From assembly GCF_963422355.1 (NCBI RefSeq), contig NC_085091.1:4235523-4299522 (forward strand): a stretch of 64,000 nt of DNA, in the 5' to 3' direction. A program made the position numbers and the translations under genes. The stretch's first letter is position 1, and each line of letters opens with the position of its first letter. Origin of the DNA: Corticium candelabrum (taxonomy: Eukaryota > Porifera > Homoscleromorpha > Homosclerophorida > Plakinidae). This document shows, one piece after another, positions 37,104 to 48,660 of this stretch. Under the pieces are notes generated by a model. That model saw only the letters and a list, made by a program, of their open reading frames with translations, was not told the DNA's origin and searched no databases.

Positions 37104-39418
37104 TTGTGCATATTTTGCTCAGTGGGAGTCATCGACCTCGATGCATATGCTATCGGTTTGAAGTCTCCTGTGTCCTGTCTCTGCTGTATGACTGCACCTA
37201 AGCCAAAAGATGATGTGTCAGCTGACACCACCGTCTCTCGAGTGGGTGTATACAAAGCCAAAACTGGTGATTTTATGAGATCCTCTTTGATCTTCTGAAA
37301 TGCTGTTGCTTGCGGATATTCCCAGATCCAAGCATTCTGTTTGCTTAGAAGTTTCCGCAGTGGTTCCGTTTTCTCTGCCAAATTTGGAATGAACTTGCCC
37401 AAATGGTTCACCATACCTAGGACACGTCTCACTTCAGCTGTGTTGGTTGGTTCTTTCAATTGTAACACAGCTTTCACTTTGTCAGGGTCACTCCTGATTC
37501 CTTTCTGATCAATGACTTGTCCCAAGAACTTTATCTTTGGAACAGAAAACACACACTTCTCTCGATTAAGAGTAACTCCTGACTTCCTCAGTTTCTTCAA
37601 AACCTTGCAGAGTCGAGCATCATGTTCTTCTTGTGAACTTCCATAGATCAAGATATCATCCATAAGACATACAGTTCCTTCCATTCCAGTCAGAAGGTTA
37701 GACATTCGACGTTGAAACAATTCGGGAGCTGATGAAATACCAAATGGGAGTCTGTTGAAGCAGAATCTTCCAAATGGTGTTACGAAAGTGGTGAAAAGAG
37801 CTGAATTTTTGGACAATGGTATTTGCCAGAATCCACTGTTGGCATCCAATTTCGTAAACACCTTAGCTCCAGCTAATTGACCCAATGTGTAGTCTACAGA
37901 CGGTAACATCAAACGCTCTCTGCATACACTCTCATTTAGTCTAGACAAATCTACGCATATTCGAACTCTTCCTCCTGATTTTGGCACTACAACTATGCCA
38001 GAACACCAATCAGTTGGCGTTTCAACTTGAGAAATCACTCCCTCCTTCAGCATTCTTTCAAGCTCCGTCTCCACTTCTTTCATGAGTGGCAGCGGCACAA
38101 GACGGGGAGTGGACAAAGCGAAAGGTGTTGCATTCTCTTTCAGCTTGATCTCATACTTTCCTTCTAGTTTTCCCAGACCTTGGAACAGTTGAGGAAACTC
38201 TTCTTGGACTGACCATGATGGCTGTCTCGCTGCTGAATCTATTCTCTTTAGCAATTGAAGGCTCTCGATTGCAGGCCGCCCCAATAATGCCCGTTCAACA
38301 TCACGCACCACGTAAACCTCCTGCTGTGATGACCTCTGGCGGTATTGTAATCTTGCAGTAAACTTACCACGAACACGTAGCAAATTATCTCCGGGCCCTC
38401 TCAGTCTGGCTCCCGATGGTTGTAGCTTTGTTGTAATGTTACCAAACATAGACTCTGGGATCACGGTAACGTCCCCTCCAGTAACGACTGGAACGCCATC
38501 TAACGTAACCTGAACCATCCATGCTTTACATTGTTTAGACATGCTCTCATTACTCAGTGAGAAAAGATCACCGAACTCTCCCGAGCCTTGGTCTTCAAAT
38601 ACCGTTGAGACCTTCTTTGTCTTGCAGACACGCGCATAGTGTCCCAACTTCCCGCATTTGTGGCATTTCGCGTTACTCGCAGGACACCGCTCTCTACCGT
38701 GTATAGGTTCTGCGCCGCACCTGTGGCATGTACTTCCTGGTGTGCTCGTTTGCTTTTTGCTGACTCGACTAGCTTGAAAATGCGCCGGCTTGCTTTTTCG
38801 TTGCCCTGTTAGCGATCGCTTCACGCGGCGTATCTGAGCTGCTTCCAACTCTGTTGACTTCTGAGATTCCAAGGGTAGTTCATTTCGAACTACAGTCTGC
38901 TGCTCTTTTACAGCTTCGCTCTGACGAGATTTTGTTATTGCCGTCCAAAGAGTCAAATCTGAGTCCATCTGCAACGCTTCCGATAATTTGGCATCCCGCA
39001 ACCCTACCACCAGGCGGTCGCGAATTAGCTCTTCGCGGAGTGTCCCAAACTCACGATGCTCCGCCAAGCTGTACAACGCTGTGATGAATGTCTCGACCGG
39101 TTCATCTCTCGTCTGGCGTCGTTGGTTGAATTTTGCTCTTTCAAAGATCACGTTTCGTTTCTTTACGAAGTAGCCATCTAACCCAGCCTTGACGTCTGCA
39201 TACTTCGTTCTCTGCTCCTCAGTGAGGGTGAGACACGCTAAAACATCTTCTGCTTGAGCGCCCATGGAGTACAAGAGTGTACTGACCTGCATTGCGTCTT
39301 CTTTCTCCACGAGACCTGAAGCGGTTCAGAATCTCTCAAATCTACGACTCCACCCCGGCCATTGCTCAGGGGACGAGAAATCAAACGTCTCTGGAGGTGC
39401 AACCTGGAACGTAGCCAT
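37037..39418 (-). pseudogene. Gag-protease-RT frame of Gypsy copy 2
   Basis: Gag begins at ATG 39418 and meets TGA at 39330-39328; after that the frame is open for ~760 codons. Visible parts: gag core (FERAKFNQR..IRDRLVVGLRD); two zinc knuckles (CHRCGAEPIHGRERC and CHKCGKLGHYARVC); a protease region in which the usual D-T/S-G triad is replaced by VVTGGDVTVIP, so the catalytic Asp is missing; RT with FTKLDANSGFWQIPL, NRLPFGISSAPELFQ and LMDD in place of YxDD; RNase H start (SADTSSFGLGAVIQQ). The frame is lost near 37100 inside RNase H. The loss of the protease Asp looks like a small in-frame deletion. Confidence 0.88.
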
Positions 39419-39457
39419 CGCCGGTAGTTCTCTAGAGTTGCGCCACTCCTGACACCA

Positions 39458-39559
39458 TGTACTATTGGGTTCTTAGTGAGAGACACCGAGAGGCCTTCTA
39501 CCCTTGCACACGACTCTATTCACCTCTCAAAGCCCCCAGGCTAAACCATACTCTTAATT
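39458..39559 (-). repeat. 5' LTR of Gypsy copy 2, truncated
   Basis: About 100 bp matching 35261-35359. The outer ~64 bp of the LTR, including the TATA-like stretch, are absent. The break is at a TTAATTAA sequence. Confidence 0.75.
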
Positions 39560-39898
39560 AAGCAAACTGCCATTCTAGTTTCGTTTCGTTCCCACTTCTA
39601 CGACGCATGCGTATTTCACCTATGCTTACTATGGCTGCAGGTGCTGACAATCTATTTGTGAGGAAACGGGAAGGAATTTTTGTTTGCAGATTTAGCTTTG
39701 AGAGCGAAGAAACTGTTTGATGAGAAAGACTCTCTAGAGCAGCTGAAACAAGTCAGGTCTACCGCCAATTTCTGTTGCTCTACGAAACAACAGAACGTCA
39801 ACCGAGAGCTAAGGCGATAGGTTAGTCTGTATATGTGTGAACATGTAGAGATCAATTACCTTCAAATTTGTGTTGGAAGCGCTTGGTCGGTTGGGGAT
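39560..39898. other. Spacer between Gypsy copy 2 and the next element
   Basis: No supported feature. Confidence 0.4.
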
Positions 39899-40661
39899 AG
39901 TCTCCCGTAGCCAAACCCCTCCCCTTCTTGATATCTACCGGCGGGAAAGGGTTTGGTGAAATTGCACACAAGCAGTGGTGCCAGCCTCCACCGACTTCCG
40001 GGTGGGAGATAATTACGTTAACATCAACGTGTAATCAACCCCACGCAAGTTGATTGTTAGTTACACAATGGATCCGGACTGTTGTGCTCTGTGCTTGGAG
40101 TCTCTTTTCAGCAAACGCAAAACAAAGAAAAAGAAAACGGTTCTCGCAATGCTCAAGCAGTGTAGACAACTTGGCAAGTCTAGACTAGTCGGACATTCTT
40201 TTGTTGACCAGCTGACTAGATAGAAGCAGCTGGATCGAGCTTGTTTGTGATACATTGCCGAACGTAGCTTGCTTCGTTTCCTAGGCTAGATCAGCAAATT
40301 CAAGCGTTGCGGGAAGAGATCAAGGCGATGGCATGGCAGGTCGAAATAATTAATTATGCAGAGGTTAGCGCACAGTTTGCGTGAATTCGTAGCTAACTAA
40401 ACGCCCTATACCAAGAACAATATACCATACTATCGTAAAGTCTGCCCATTGATTGTTGTAAGCCTTCCAACAAGTGATTTTTCGTCGACAACAGAGAGAA
40501 GAATGTTTCCAGTAATTATCACCTGTCAGCTTTAACCATCATCTAATTACTATTTGGAAAGACGTGGGCGTATGCCTGGCACCACTGCTTGTGTGCAATT
40601 TCACCAAACCCTTTCCCGCCGGTAGATATCAAGAAGGGGAGGGGTTTGGCTACGCGAGACT
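39899..40661. mobile_element. 763-bp non-autonomous DNA element with ~86-bp terminal inverted repeats
   Basis: The left terminus 39899-39983 (AGTCTCCCGTAGCCAAACCC...) and the right terminus 40577-40661 are inverted copies with one or two mismatches. The flanks GGTTGGGGAT occur on both sides (left just before 39899, right from 40663), giving a ~10-bp target duplication. Long termini with a 9-11-bp duplication suggest a Mutator-like origin. Inside is a 51-codon plus-strand frame from ATG 40068 (MDPDCCALCLESLFSKRKTK..), with a CxxC and a lysine-rich run, that does not resemble a transposase. Confidence 0.85.
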
Positions 40662-42551
40662 AGGTTGGGGATACATCAACAACATAGATTGAATGAAACC
40701 GTAAAGTTTACTGAACAAAGTGTGTCGATTCGGCGAGATATTACACCTCAGGACAAAAGTATCTGTTTAGTGGTAAGTGTGATTTCTGTCTTATTCATTC
40801 TATAATGCAATGATACCACACCTGTCATGCATGGTCAGGATTAATTCTTGGATTAATGTTGCCCTTCTCCTAATCCCAAATGATGCTACACAACAAATCG
40901 AATATATTAATTGCCGCAGATTTCGAGCGTCTGTACAGTAAATTTAATTTTAGTTAAATTAATTCTATCTGTATGCATGCTGTCATCGATTCAAGAAAGC
41001 AGTTTTGTTTCAAGCTAGTCTAATTAGTAATTCAAGAACATGCTGAGAAGTGTGACGTTTGTGGTCTTGTCCGCCGCTCCAAGCCATTGTTTTCTCTAGT
41101 TAAATATATCGCTATTCTGGAGCATACAGGAACGGCAGGCTTTCAAATTGACAAGGCTTACACCTGTTATCCGGGTATCTTGGTAACGCTTAATTGCAAA
41201 GCACAGATTTGTCAAAAATGCACTTCGTAGCAATGCTCTGCTTACCATTGACATTATATGGTAACAACCAATCAGAATTCAGTATGATTACCGTGATTTT
41301 CAAGTTAGGCGTTGGCACTGGAAAGTACTGAGTGAATTTCCTCATGGAGTCTGTGGTTCATAAGTCAAGGGCAATGGCAGAACTACATTTTTCTTGGATA
41401 TTTCCCCTACTACTTCAGGTTATTTTACGCATTATTGCCAAATTTCAAGATTTGATGTTCTGTTACAGTACTGAAGAAGAAAGAAAAACAGAATTTACCT
41501 CCCATGTTGACGATCACTTTTCTCGTCTAGTAGACAGGCTTTGCAAAAACTGAAAGTACACAAAAACTGAAAGTACTCTTACCTAGATCATGTCTTACAC
41601 TTTTATTAGACAATTTTAGAAAAGATTTACCTTTGTTTTAGGCCCTTTCTAGCGGTTTACGTAAACCCCCGCGGCCACACTTCCAGACTTGGGCAATTCC
41701 TACATACAGGGTACTACGTACCTGCCCTATGATTATTACTAGTACTGTGTGCATGGTACAGTCTCCTGATGTTGAACAGTCAACGGCATTGACCCAAGCA
41801 AGCAAACACAGAAGTGATCAAACAAACTAAACTAAGTTGCATTGGCAAGCACTATGTTTCACCATCTCAGAGTTGTTTGCTCCTCAGCTAGATCCAAGCA
41901 AGTAGAACAAACCTGTATGTTTTGACTCATGCACACCTACTGCATGTTATATAGTGCGCAGATGCAGTTACTGAGTATGTCACGTGCAGCATAAATCACT
42001 CAACGTGAACAGTAAAGACTGAATGATGACTGGATAGTGTACTTGTTATACTTCTAGAAGTAGTAGTGCATTTGTGTCATTTCTTGTTCCATACGGAGAT
42101 AGATAACGAAGTAGCTATGGTTCTATACCCACTAAGTGGGCAGACTGGGAATTTGTCTTGAAGCAACTCGATCCTTACTAAAACTGTTTACTGTCTCACT
42201 TTTTAAACTTGTCATTGCAATTGCAATCGCTGTTATGCTTACACGAGAGACTTGATGAAGCCAAAGCAGCTGTACACATTAGCAGAGAGCTGCTGCAAAA
42301 CAATGGGGACTGACTGAAAGCACTGTCAACAATCATTGAACCGGACCTATTAGACATCTCAGCTAAAGGAATTCAAAATTATTATATGCTGCCATGTGTT
42401 AGCTGATGCTGGCTATTAACCAGGTACATAGCCCTTTTGAAATTTACAAAACAGTTATGTCTAAACAAACTTCTGAAACTCACTTATGAATATGCCATTG
42501 TGTTTTGGACTGTCCTTAGCTGTTCAGATCTTTTTATTAAAATAACAGAGA
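40662..42551. other. No gene seen
   Basis: AT-rich DNA. The plus frame 41332-41553 has no homology and no splice support. It may include parts of the adjacent pogo-like element. Confidence 0.35.
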
Positions 42552-44063
42552 CCAAACCCCTTTAAAGATGGGTGTCCGGGAAAGAACTGGTGGGCAGGAT
42601 TTATGAAGCGCTCGCTTGAACTTGCACAGAGAAAACCAGAGCATCTTTCAAAGAACAGACCTCAAGCAGCAACCAAGGTGATTAGAGGCATTTCACAGTG
42701 GTTTGCTAGTTACACTGCATAAAAGACAACAATATCTTTAGAAGGGGGATATAGGATGTTGATTCTGGAACTGCGATGAATCTGAATTATACTGTAGCAA
42801 CCTCAGCTGCTACCAAAAAGATTCTGGCAAGAAAAGGAGCCCACACAGTGTTATGATGTGCAAGGTGGTTTAGGCATCCAAACAATAACTATTTTAGCAG
42901 GTGGATCTGCTTCATGTAGAAACACAATAGAATCAACCCATGTAGTTTTCTCTAATGTATTAAATCAAGACTGTACTTTCTAATTAAATAATAGGCAACA
43001 GTATTGCTCCTCTTATAATTAATCTGCAAGGGTAAGAACTTCTGTCAGAAATAATGAAGAGTTCTCTGTCAAATTGCCATGTTTCCATGTGTTCTTCTGG
43101 GTGGATAGAAAAAGCAAATTTAATTCTCACAATGGTTTGACATCATCATTCTCCCACAAGTAGAAGATATCCTTGCGACAGGGCCTGTAGTTCTGTATTC
43201 TTGATGGTCATGGTTCCCACGACAGCCTATCAATGATCGAAAAGGCCAGAAACAAGGGTGTCATTATTTACTGCCTTCTGTCACATACAACACATGTCTT
43301 GACAACTATTTGATGTAGGTGTCTTTGGCCCACTGAAGACAAACTGGAATTCCACCCTCCAGAAGTAAAAAGACATACAATTAAAAGCAGACAGAGTATA
43401 CAGGTGTACTTTCCCAATTTTGTTGGCTAAGGTATGGGATTGTGTGTTGTCAGAATACCTAGTTGCTGGCTTTTGCGTTTCAGGAATTCACCCACTATCA
43501 TCAGCAGCCATTCCTGACTCAAAGCTAGCCATCACTTTCTTATCTTTTTGACAACAATTACACAGAAGTAGCTGCAACCACTCGAGGTTTACAAGAAACA
43601 TCAGTGCAACGTCAGATTCACCACTACTTTGCTGAGCTTTTTTTTGAAGCCTGTTGAAAAGCCATCACAAGAAGAAAAGATCAAGGAAAGAAGCTTAGAG
43701 TGCTGCCATTTCATGCAGGAGCAATCTTGACATCAGACACCTTCGTAGAAAGACTGAAAGAAAACAACACCATAAGTACATAAAACAATGCAAACGAAAG
43801 GCACCAACAAAAGAATTAGAAGCATGCCAAGCTAATTAGGAAGAGACATGTATGTACAACATGGTGAAAGCCACGATGATGACGCCCTGTGTGGTGGATG
43901 TAGACAATTTTACTACCAAGACACTAAAAGGACAAAGAAGGTTGGATCGGCTGTGACAAACAGGGCTGCAATCAATGGTATCACTACTGTTGTGCTATTA
44001 AACCTCGACGAAATGTCTGATTTGAGCAAATTTTGGACTTTTCCAGACTGTGAAGACTGTTGA
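42552..44063 (+). pseudogene. pogo/Tigger-like DDE transposase, decayed
   Basis: Plus strand: NPFKDGCPGKNWWAGFMKRS (end of the DNA-binding/CENP-B-like part), NCDES near 42769 (first catalytic Asp), ILDGHGSHDSLSMIEKA..GVIIYC (second Asp, about 43194-43260) and HTTHVLTT. A Cys-rich tail (CGGCRQFYY, CEDC) ends at 44063. There are many shifts and stops. The family assignment comes from the DDE_1 order of motifs. Confidence 0.75.
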
Positions 44064-46049
44064 CAGATGTTATATGTTTTTTTAAAAACAGTTTAATTAA
44101 ACATAGCGAGACAGGGCATGAAGCTGAAACAGTAGCTGCATGTCCAACATTAGATAACTATGTTAGAAATCAATAAGTGTGACATGCCTTCATTATTTGT
44201 AAATATATCAAAGTTTTAACGGTAACTTCTGGCTTGTTAGTGTTGTCGCAATACCACTGACATGTAAAGGTAAACCAACCATAAACGAGCAGCGGAACTT
44301 ACTCTTTCATATTATAGGATCGAGCAACATGTGATTGTGTAAAAGGTGTCCAACATTAGGGTACTTATAATTAAAAAAATAACATGTACATCCACAGTGA
44401 GACCATCAAAGCAAATGCGTTCTATCTTCAATGTAATGTAGATGGAATATTAATATTATAGTAAGAAAAATAGAAATGTACATACTCAGTAGTACAGCTA
44501 GAGTTTCTTTACAAATGTGTACGTACATTTAATTAATATGTCTAGTATGTATTCTGTTGACAGATGAAGATGTTGGGAGGGTATGACAGACTGTGAAGAG
44601 AGACTACAACTAGAGGAGATGACGTGACTGACTGTTGTGTTGTTGTGTGTCTCTAATTTAGCTTCACAGCATTCGATAGATGAGCAGGGCATGTATGAGA
44701 AAGCAACAGAACACCTAAGAGAGTCACTCATGCAGTATCAAGCATACAAGCAGCTTGTCGTTTGTGGACAATGTCATGTTCGCACAAAATGAGTAAGAGT
44801 GATTTTGGGAGTCTGTAAGTTAATTAACTGCAGGGGAGTTCAGAAGTTCAACTTTACACAATTTTATGTTGCATTTGTGAATCTTAGCTTAACATGCTGA
44901 TGTTGGAGTGTGTGCATTGATGATGAGAAAGTTGTGAATAGTATATTACGTCACATATAAGGGCATGTCGTTAAGGCCCTAAGTAGTTTTGCATCGGCGC
45001 CCGCATCACTCACAAACATCCTGAATTCCCCTCCCCTATACACCTGCACATGCATCAGTCGCCATATTGTCGTGTGTCCATATCGTGCATCAACGCGACT
45101 GCTGCCAACACTATAGTTCTGATGTGTGTTATAGTGTGTAGTCCCTTTTAAACATACTAAAGCTGTGAGCCTGTACAACCTAATGACTACAATAACGTGT
45201 TAATATTAATTATGAGTAGAAGAATGTGTTAATATTAAATAGATACAGAGTATAAATGTACTGCTTTCCCCCACCTAAATTCAGGAAGAGGCTGACGTGA
45301 AACTATATATTATGTAGTTTGTATGGCCTAAGTGAGGGGCATCGGGTATAATTATTCTCATTGTGCCAGCTCTGAGCATGCATGACAAGTTTACTACAAC
45401 TTTTAGTGCAACTAATCTGTATCAGATGATGTGATCCATCCCAGGATCTCATAAAAACGCTCATATAGACTGTGGAGTTTGTGAGGTTATTTAGGAAATG
45501 AATGATGAAAGACATTGTCAGATGAAGATGATGATCGAAGAAGTAGAAATTGTGCGAGATCTACAGTAGAAATCTGGTGGAACAGTATATTTTGGTACAT
45601 TATTTAAATTATGTGAGTAGATTAAGACTAGTGTGTATGACTATTAATGCCTGGGCAATGGATGTTGCAGTTATTCCCGTTGTCCATAAGGGCAACCTAC
45701 AAAGCCTCACACTATAATGACATATCTTTCTATGCGAGGTAATATTGTAATTATATTGTATCATGTTTGCTGCTTTGGCAGCTGTTTGTGTGTTGTCACA
45801 AAACAATACAGAATTCTGAGTTTTCTTTGAATTTTGTGTGAATTTTTTGTCGACTTTCGATTTGGTTATTGCAATGTTACTCAGACAAAAAAATCGTAAT
45901 TTAAAAACAGTTAATTTGAAAATTAGTGTGTATTTGTTGGCTTTATGATGGACTTTACATTCATGTGTTTAATGTGAGTTAGAATACTGATATAAATTAG
46001 ACATGATTTGTTTTTGTACTGTACTTAGTCTGTATATTTTGTTGTGCAG
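44064..46049. other. Unassigned, possible exons
   Basis: An open segment after a good acceptor at 44662 (SQHSIDEQGMYEKATEHLRESL..) and another after 45494 (EMNDERHCQMKMMIEEVEIV) are helical and might belong to the 46050-47061 gene. Each runs into a stop before a convincing donor. Confidence 0.3.
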
Positions 46050-47061
46050 CGTGTACTTGGTTTTAACTGTCTTTTGTCTCAATTTCCAACAAAAGAAGAA
46101 GAAACTGCGGCAAGAGAAGCGTATGCTTTATCATTGAGTACTGTTTGAATAGCTACTACTCTATAGGCTTACACGTACCATTCAACTAAATGAAGGAGCA
46201 GAAGAGGAAGTGAAACAATTGTCACAACAGGCTACTGGGTGGACTTAAATGATGTAAGGAGAATGGAAGACATGTGGTAAGTTACAAGATGGAATTGAAT
46301 GAATGGATGATTTATTTCTGTTGCACCTAGGTGAAAGGTAAAGTTCCCTCTTGGGGCAAACATAAAAACAACTAGGATATAATTAAGACAGCTAACAAAC
46401 TACAAATACACAAGCTACAGACAATATAAACTACAGTATATCTATACCATTCCTACATGCAACTATTTATCTATAGACCTCTCACAAAATTAAAACCGAC
46501 TGTCCTGCTCGTTGCAAATAATAATATATTTTAGCTTCATGTCCATAGCCCTTGTCATAGCTTCTTGGAAACCATGCTGGCATGCTTCAGTCGATCATGA
46601 ATGGGTCATATACTTCCTCATCCCAAGCCCATGTATGATACATCAGATCTGTCATAATCCCAAAGATGAGAGCCAAATGCCAGTACCGGAATTGTTTGTA
46701 TGAGTTCAATGTTGACAGTATTAGTGGAACATTGAGATAATCATGAACATGTGAGTGCATAACATATGTTGCTGACTTGTGTAGTGTTGTGTAGTGTTGA
46801 GTGAAATGGCAGAATTATTGATGATGATCCAAAAACACACTCGTGCCAATGAGATAATGCAGGAAGCTGCAACACTGCAAGGACACTTAACAAATCATCA
46901 CCACACCGCATTAAATGAGAGATTGTAAATATGAGAATTGTCGTTTCATCTTGTTTATATTGTTCCTTTTGTTCAGCTCTTTGTCGTATGGCAGAATGTC
47001 GAGTGAAATAAGACAAACGAATAGATGTTTTGTCCTTCTCCACACAAGTCCTCAGAAATGA
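46050..47061 (+). CDS. Unrecognised coiled-coil protein, 3' part of a gene
   Basis: Candidate exons are 46050-46120 (acceptor TTTTGTTGTGCAG; RVLGFNCLLSQFPTKEEETA), 46167-46276 (46-nt intron before it; LTRTIQLNEGAEEEVKQLSQ, donor GTAAGT), 46795-46924 (LSEMAELLMMIQKHTRANEI.., donor GTAAAT) and 46977-47061 (after a 52-nt intron with TTCCTTTTGTTCAG; ends HTSPQK, stop TGA). Exons 1-2 and 3-4 join in frame. Exon 2 has a stop in the frame that joins to exon 1 and to exon 3, while its alternative frame (GYWVDLNDVRRMEDM) is open to the donor but is out of phase with exon 3. So there is a frameshift, a missed exon or a young pseudogene. The product is helical, charged and not recognised. Confidence 0.4.
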
Positions 47062-47648
47062 TCAGTAAAGCAATTAAGGGTGATGAGCATCCAATAAGAG
47101 GAAGAAGAAGTAATTATTTCTTTAATATACCATATTTGTTTGTTTTTACAGTAGAATGTCTATTTGTGTTCAGGTTTGTTTGGTGTCGCTCAAATTCTTC
47201 TAAGTCAACTGAAGTGGCAAAGAGCTGAAAGCATTCTGAAGGAAACTTCACAAAGTCCCAATATTTTGTGTCAGACTGTACCTGCATGCCATGGGCAAGC
47301 TCCCATTTAACTGCATGCGCATTTAAATCGATGTTTATTAAATTTAAAATTGTCAAAACCATCCTTTGAAAAACGATCATATTTAATTAAATCCATATTT
47401 CATATCTGATACCGATGCAACCTTCACCAGTCCTCACGTGTTTAGGATATCCGGTTCCTCATCGTAGTCTAATTTGTGTTTCTCCAAGAGACTGTTCCTC
47501 CTCCTAGTGTCCTACATTAGTTCACACTCGATCGGACATGACCTGTTCTCGGTTGGACAAATGTCAGATGTCTGACCGTTACATTCTCCTCTATATCAAG
47601 AACAATACAATACGTAACAACATCAGCACCCACAAAATCATTCGCGAG
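47062..47648. other. No feature seen
   Basis: No supported coding, RNA or repeat feature. Confidence 0.4.
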
Positions 47649-48067
47649 CAGTGGCGGATCTACCATACGACGACATGGGCGCGCGCACCAACCCTTTCGG
47701 ACAAAGTTGGTATTTAGAAATGAAAGTGAACCGCACATGCGACGGACGCAGACTCTGAGAGCCCCAGCCACAGACAGGAATCTGCAAGACCGGATGACCC
47801 AACCTATAACGTACTGACTAGCGCGCGCTAGACGTACACCACTTCGTAGCAATACGTTTCCGTGTTGACCATGCGGAGCCTTCGCCCAAGAAGACTCAAA
47901 CTACGCTGGCGAACTTTGTATCTGGAGGTTGGTCCAGGGGATGAGTTGATAGCTATGGCTAGATCTAGATAGAATCCAGCACATGTACAGCTAGTTACAA
48001 GAATTTGTACTTGCTAGACTAGCATCTCAAATTGGACCCCCTACAGATTTCTAGATCCGCCACTGCC
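47649..48067. mobile_element. MITE with hAT-type ends
   Basis: The left GCAGTGGCGGATCTA (47649-47663) is repeated inverted at the right (TAGATCCGCCACTGC, ending near 48067). The CAGTGGCGGAT terminus is typical of hAT non-autonomous elements. No transposase frame and no clean 8-bp duplication seen. Confidence 0.65.
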
Positions 48068-48488
48068 GACCCCAGAGCCGTATATACGATTTAAACGATT
48101 TCTGCAATAGTTTTCTAAATGTAGTTAACCTCTAGAGTGCTCAAGTGAGTAGCGACACCACGACACGACTGCAATGTTACCATTCTTCCACTTTTTGAGT
48201 TTTAATTAATTAATTTGTTTTTTATTTATTTGTTAGATAATATATATTTATTATAGCTATACTACGCCCGAAGGACTGACACTATTACACATGTTCACTA
48301 TCATTAAAAACAAAGTTAGAATCAAAAATTATGCAAATCTACAATATTAGATTTACCATTCTGCAATTCTAGATTAGGATAAGCTAATAAATTTATGATG
48401 TACACAACAAATCCGATTTTATATTGGCAACACATGCGATGAAGAGTGTTACATCGGCAGAAAAAGTAGAGTGTACACTACTATGCTA

Positions 48489-48503
48489 CTCTAACGCACG
48501 CTA
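48489..48503. promoter_or_regulatory. Promoter-proximal motif shared with the fucosyltransferase gene
   Basis: CTCTAACGCACGCTA, about 160 bp before the carrier ATG. The related 15-mers are at 4264-4278 and 34515-34529. Confidence 0.25.
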
Positions 48504-48660
48504 GTAGTCCTTTTGGCGCAGTTCCAGCGCATTTTTTGACACGACACGTGATGACCTCATGAACTCTGCATGTCGCCACACCTTCGGCACGGAATCGGCG
48601 CGTGGGTGCCCTAAAAGGAGAGCACGCGCGAGGCGACCGGTTTTTCAACTTCAGACAGCC

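Larger units (their letters stand above)
35259..39559 (-). mobile_element. Ty3/Gypsy LTR retrotransposon (copy 2), near full length but inactive
   Basis: A minus-strand element of about 4.3 kb. LTRs are 39458-39559 (5', truncated at its outer edge) and 35259-35423 (3'). The primer-binding site follows the 5' LTR (TGGTGTCAGGAGTGG, 39457-39443). A polypurine tract (GAGAAAGGGGGGA) precedes the 3' LTR. The LTRs differ at only about two sites over 98 bp, so insertion is younger than copy 1. Coding breaks: one stop in early gag and shifts near 37100, 36500, 36130 and 35950. Confidence 0.93.

Noticed and set aside
47517..47852. 111-aa minus-strand open frame
   Set aside because: It overlaps the left end of a MITE and has no homology.
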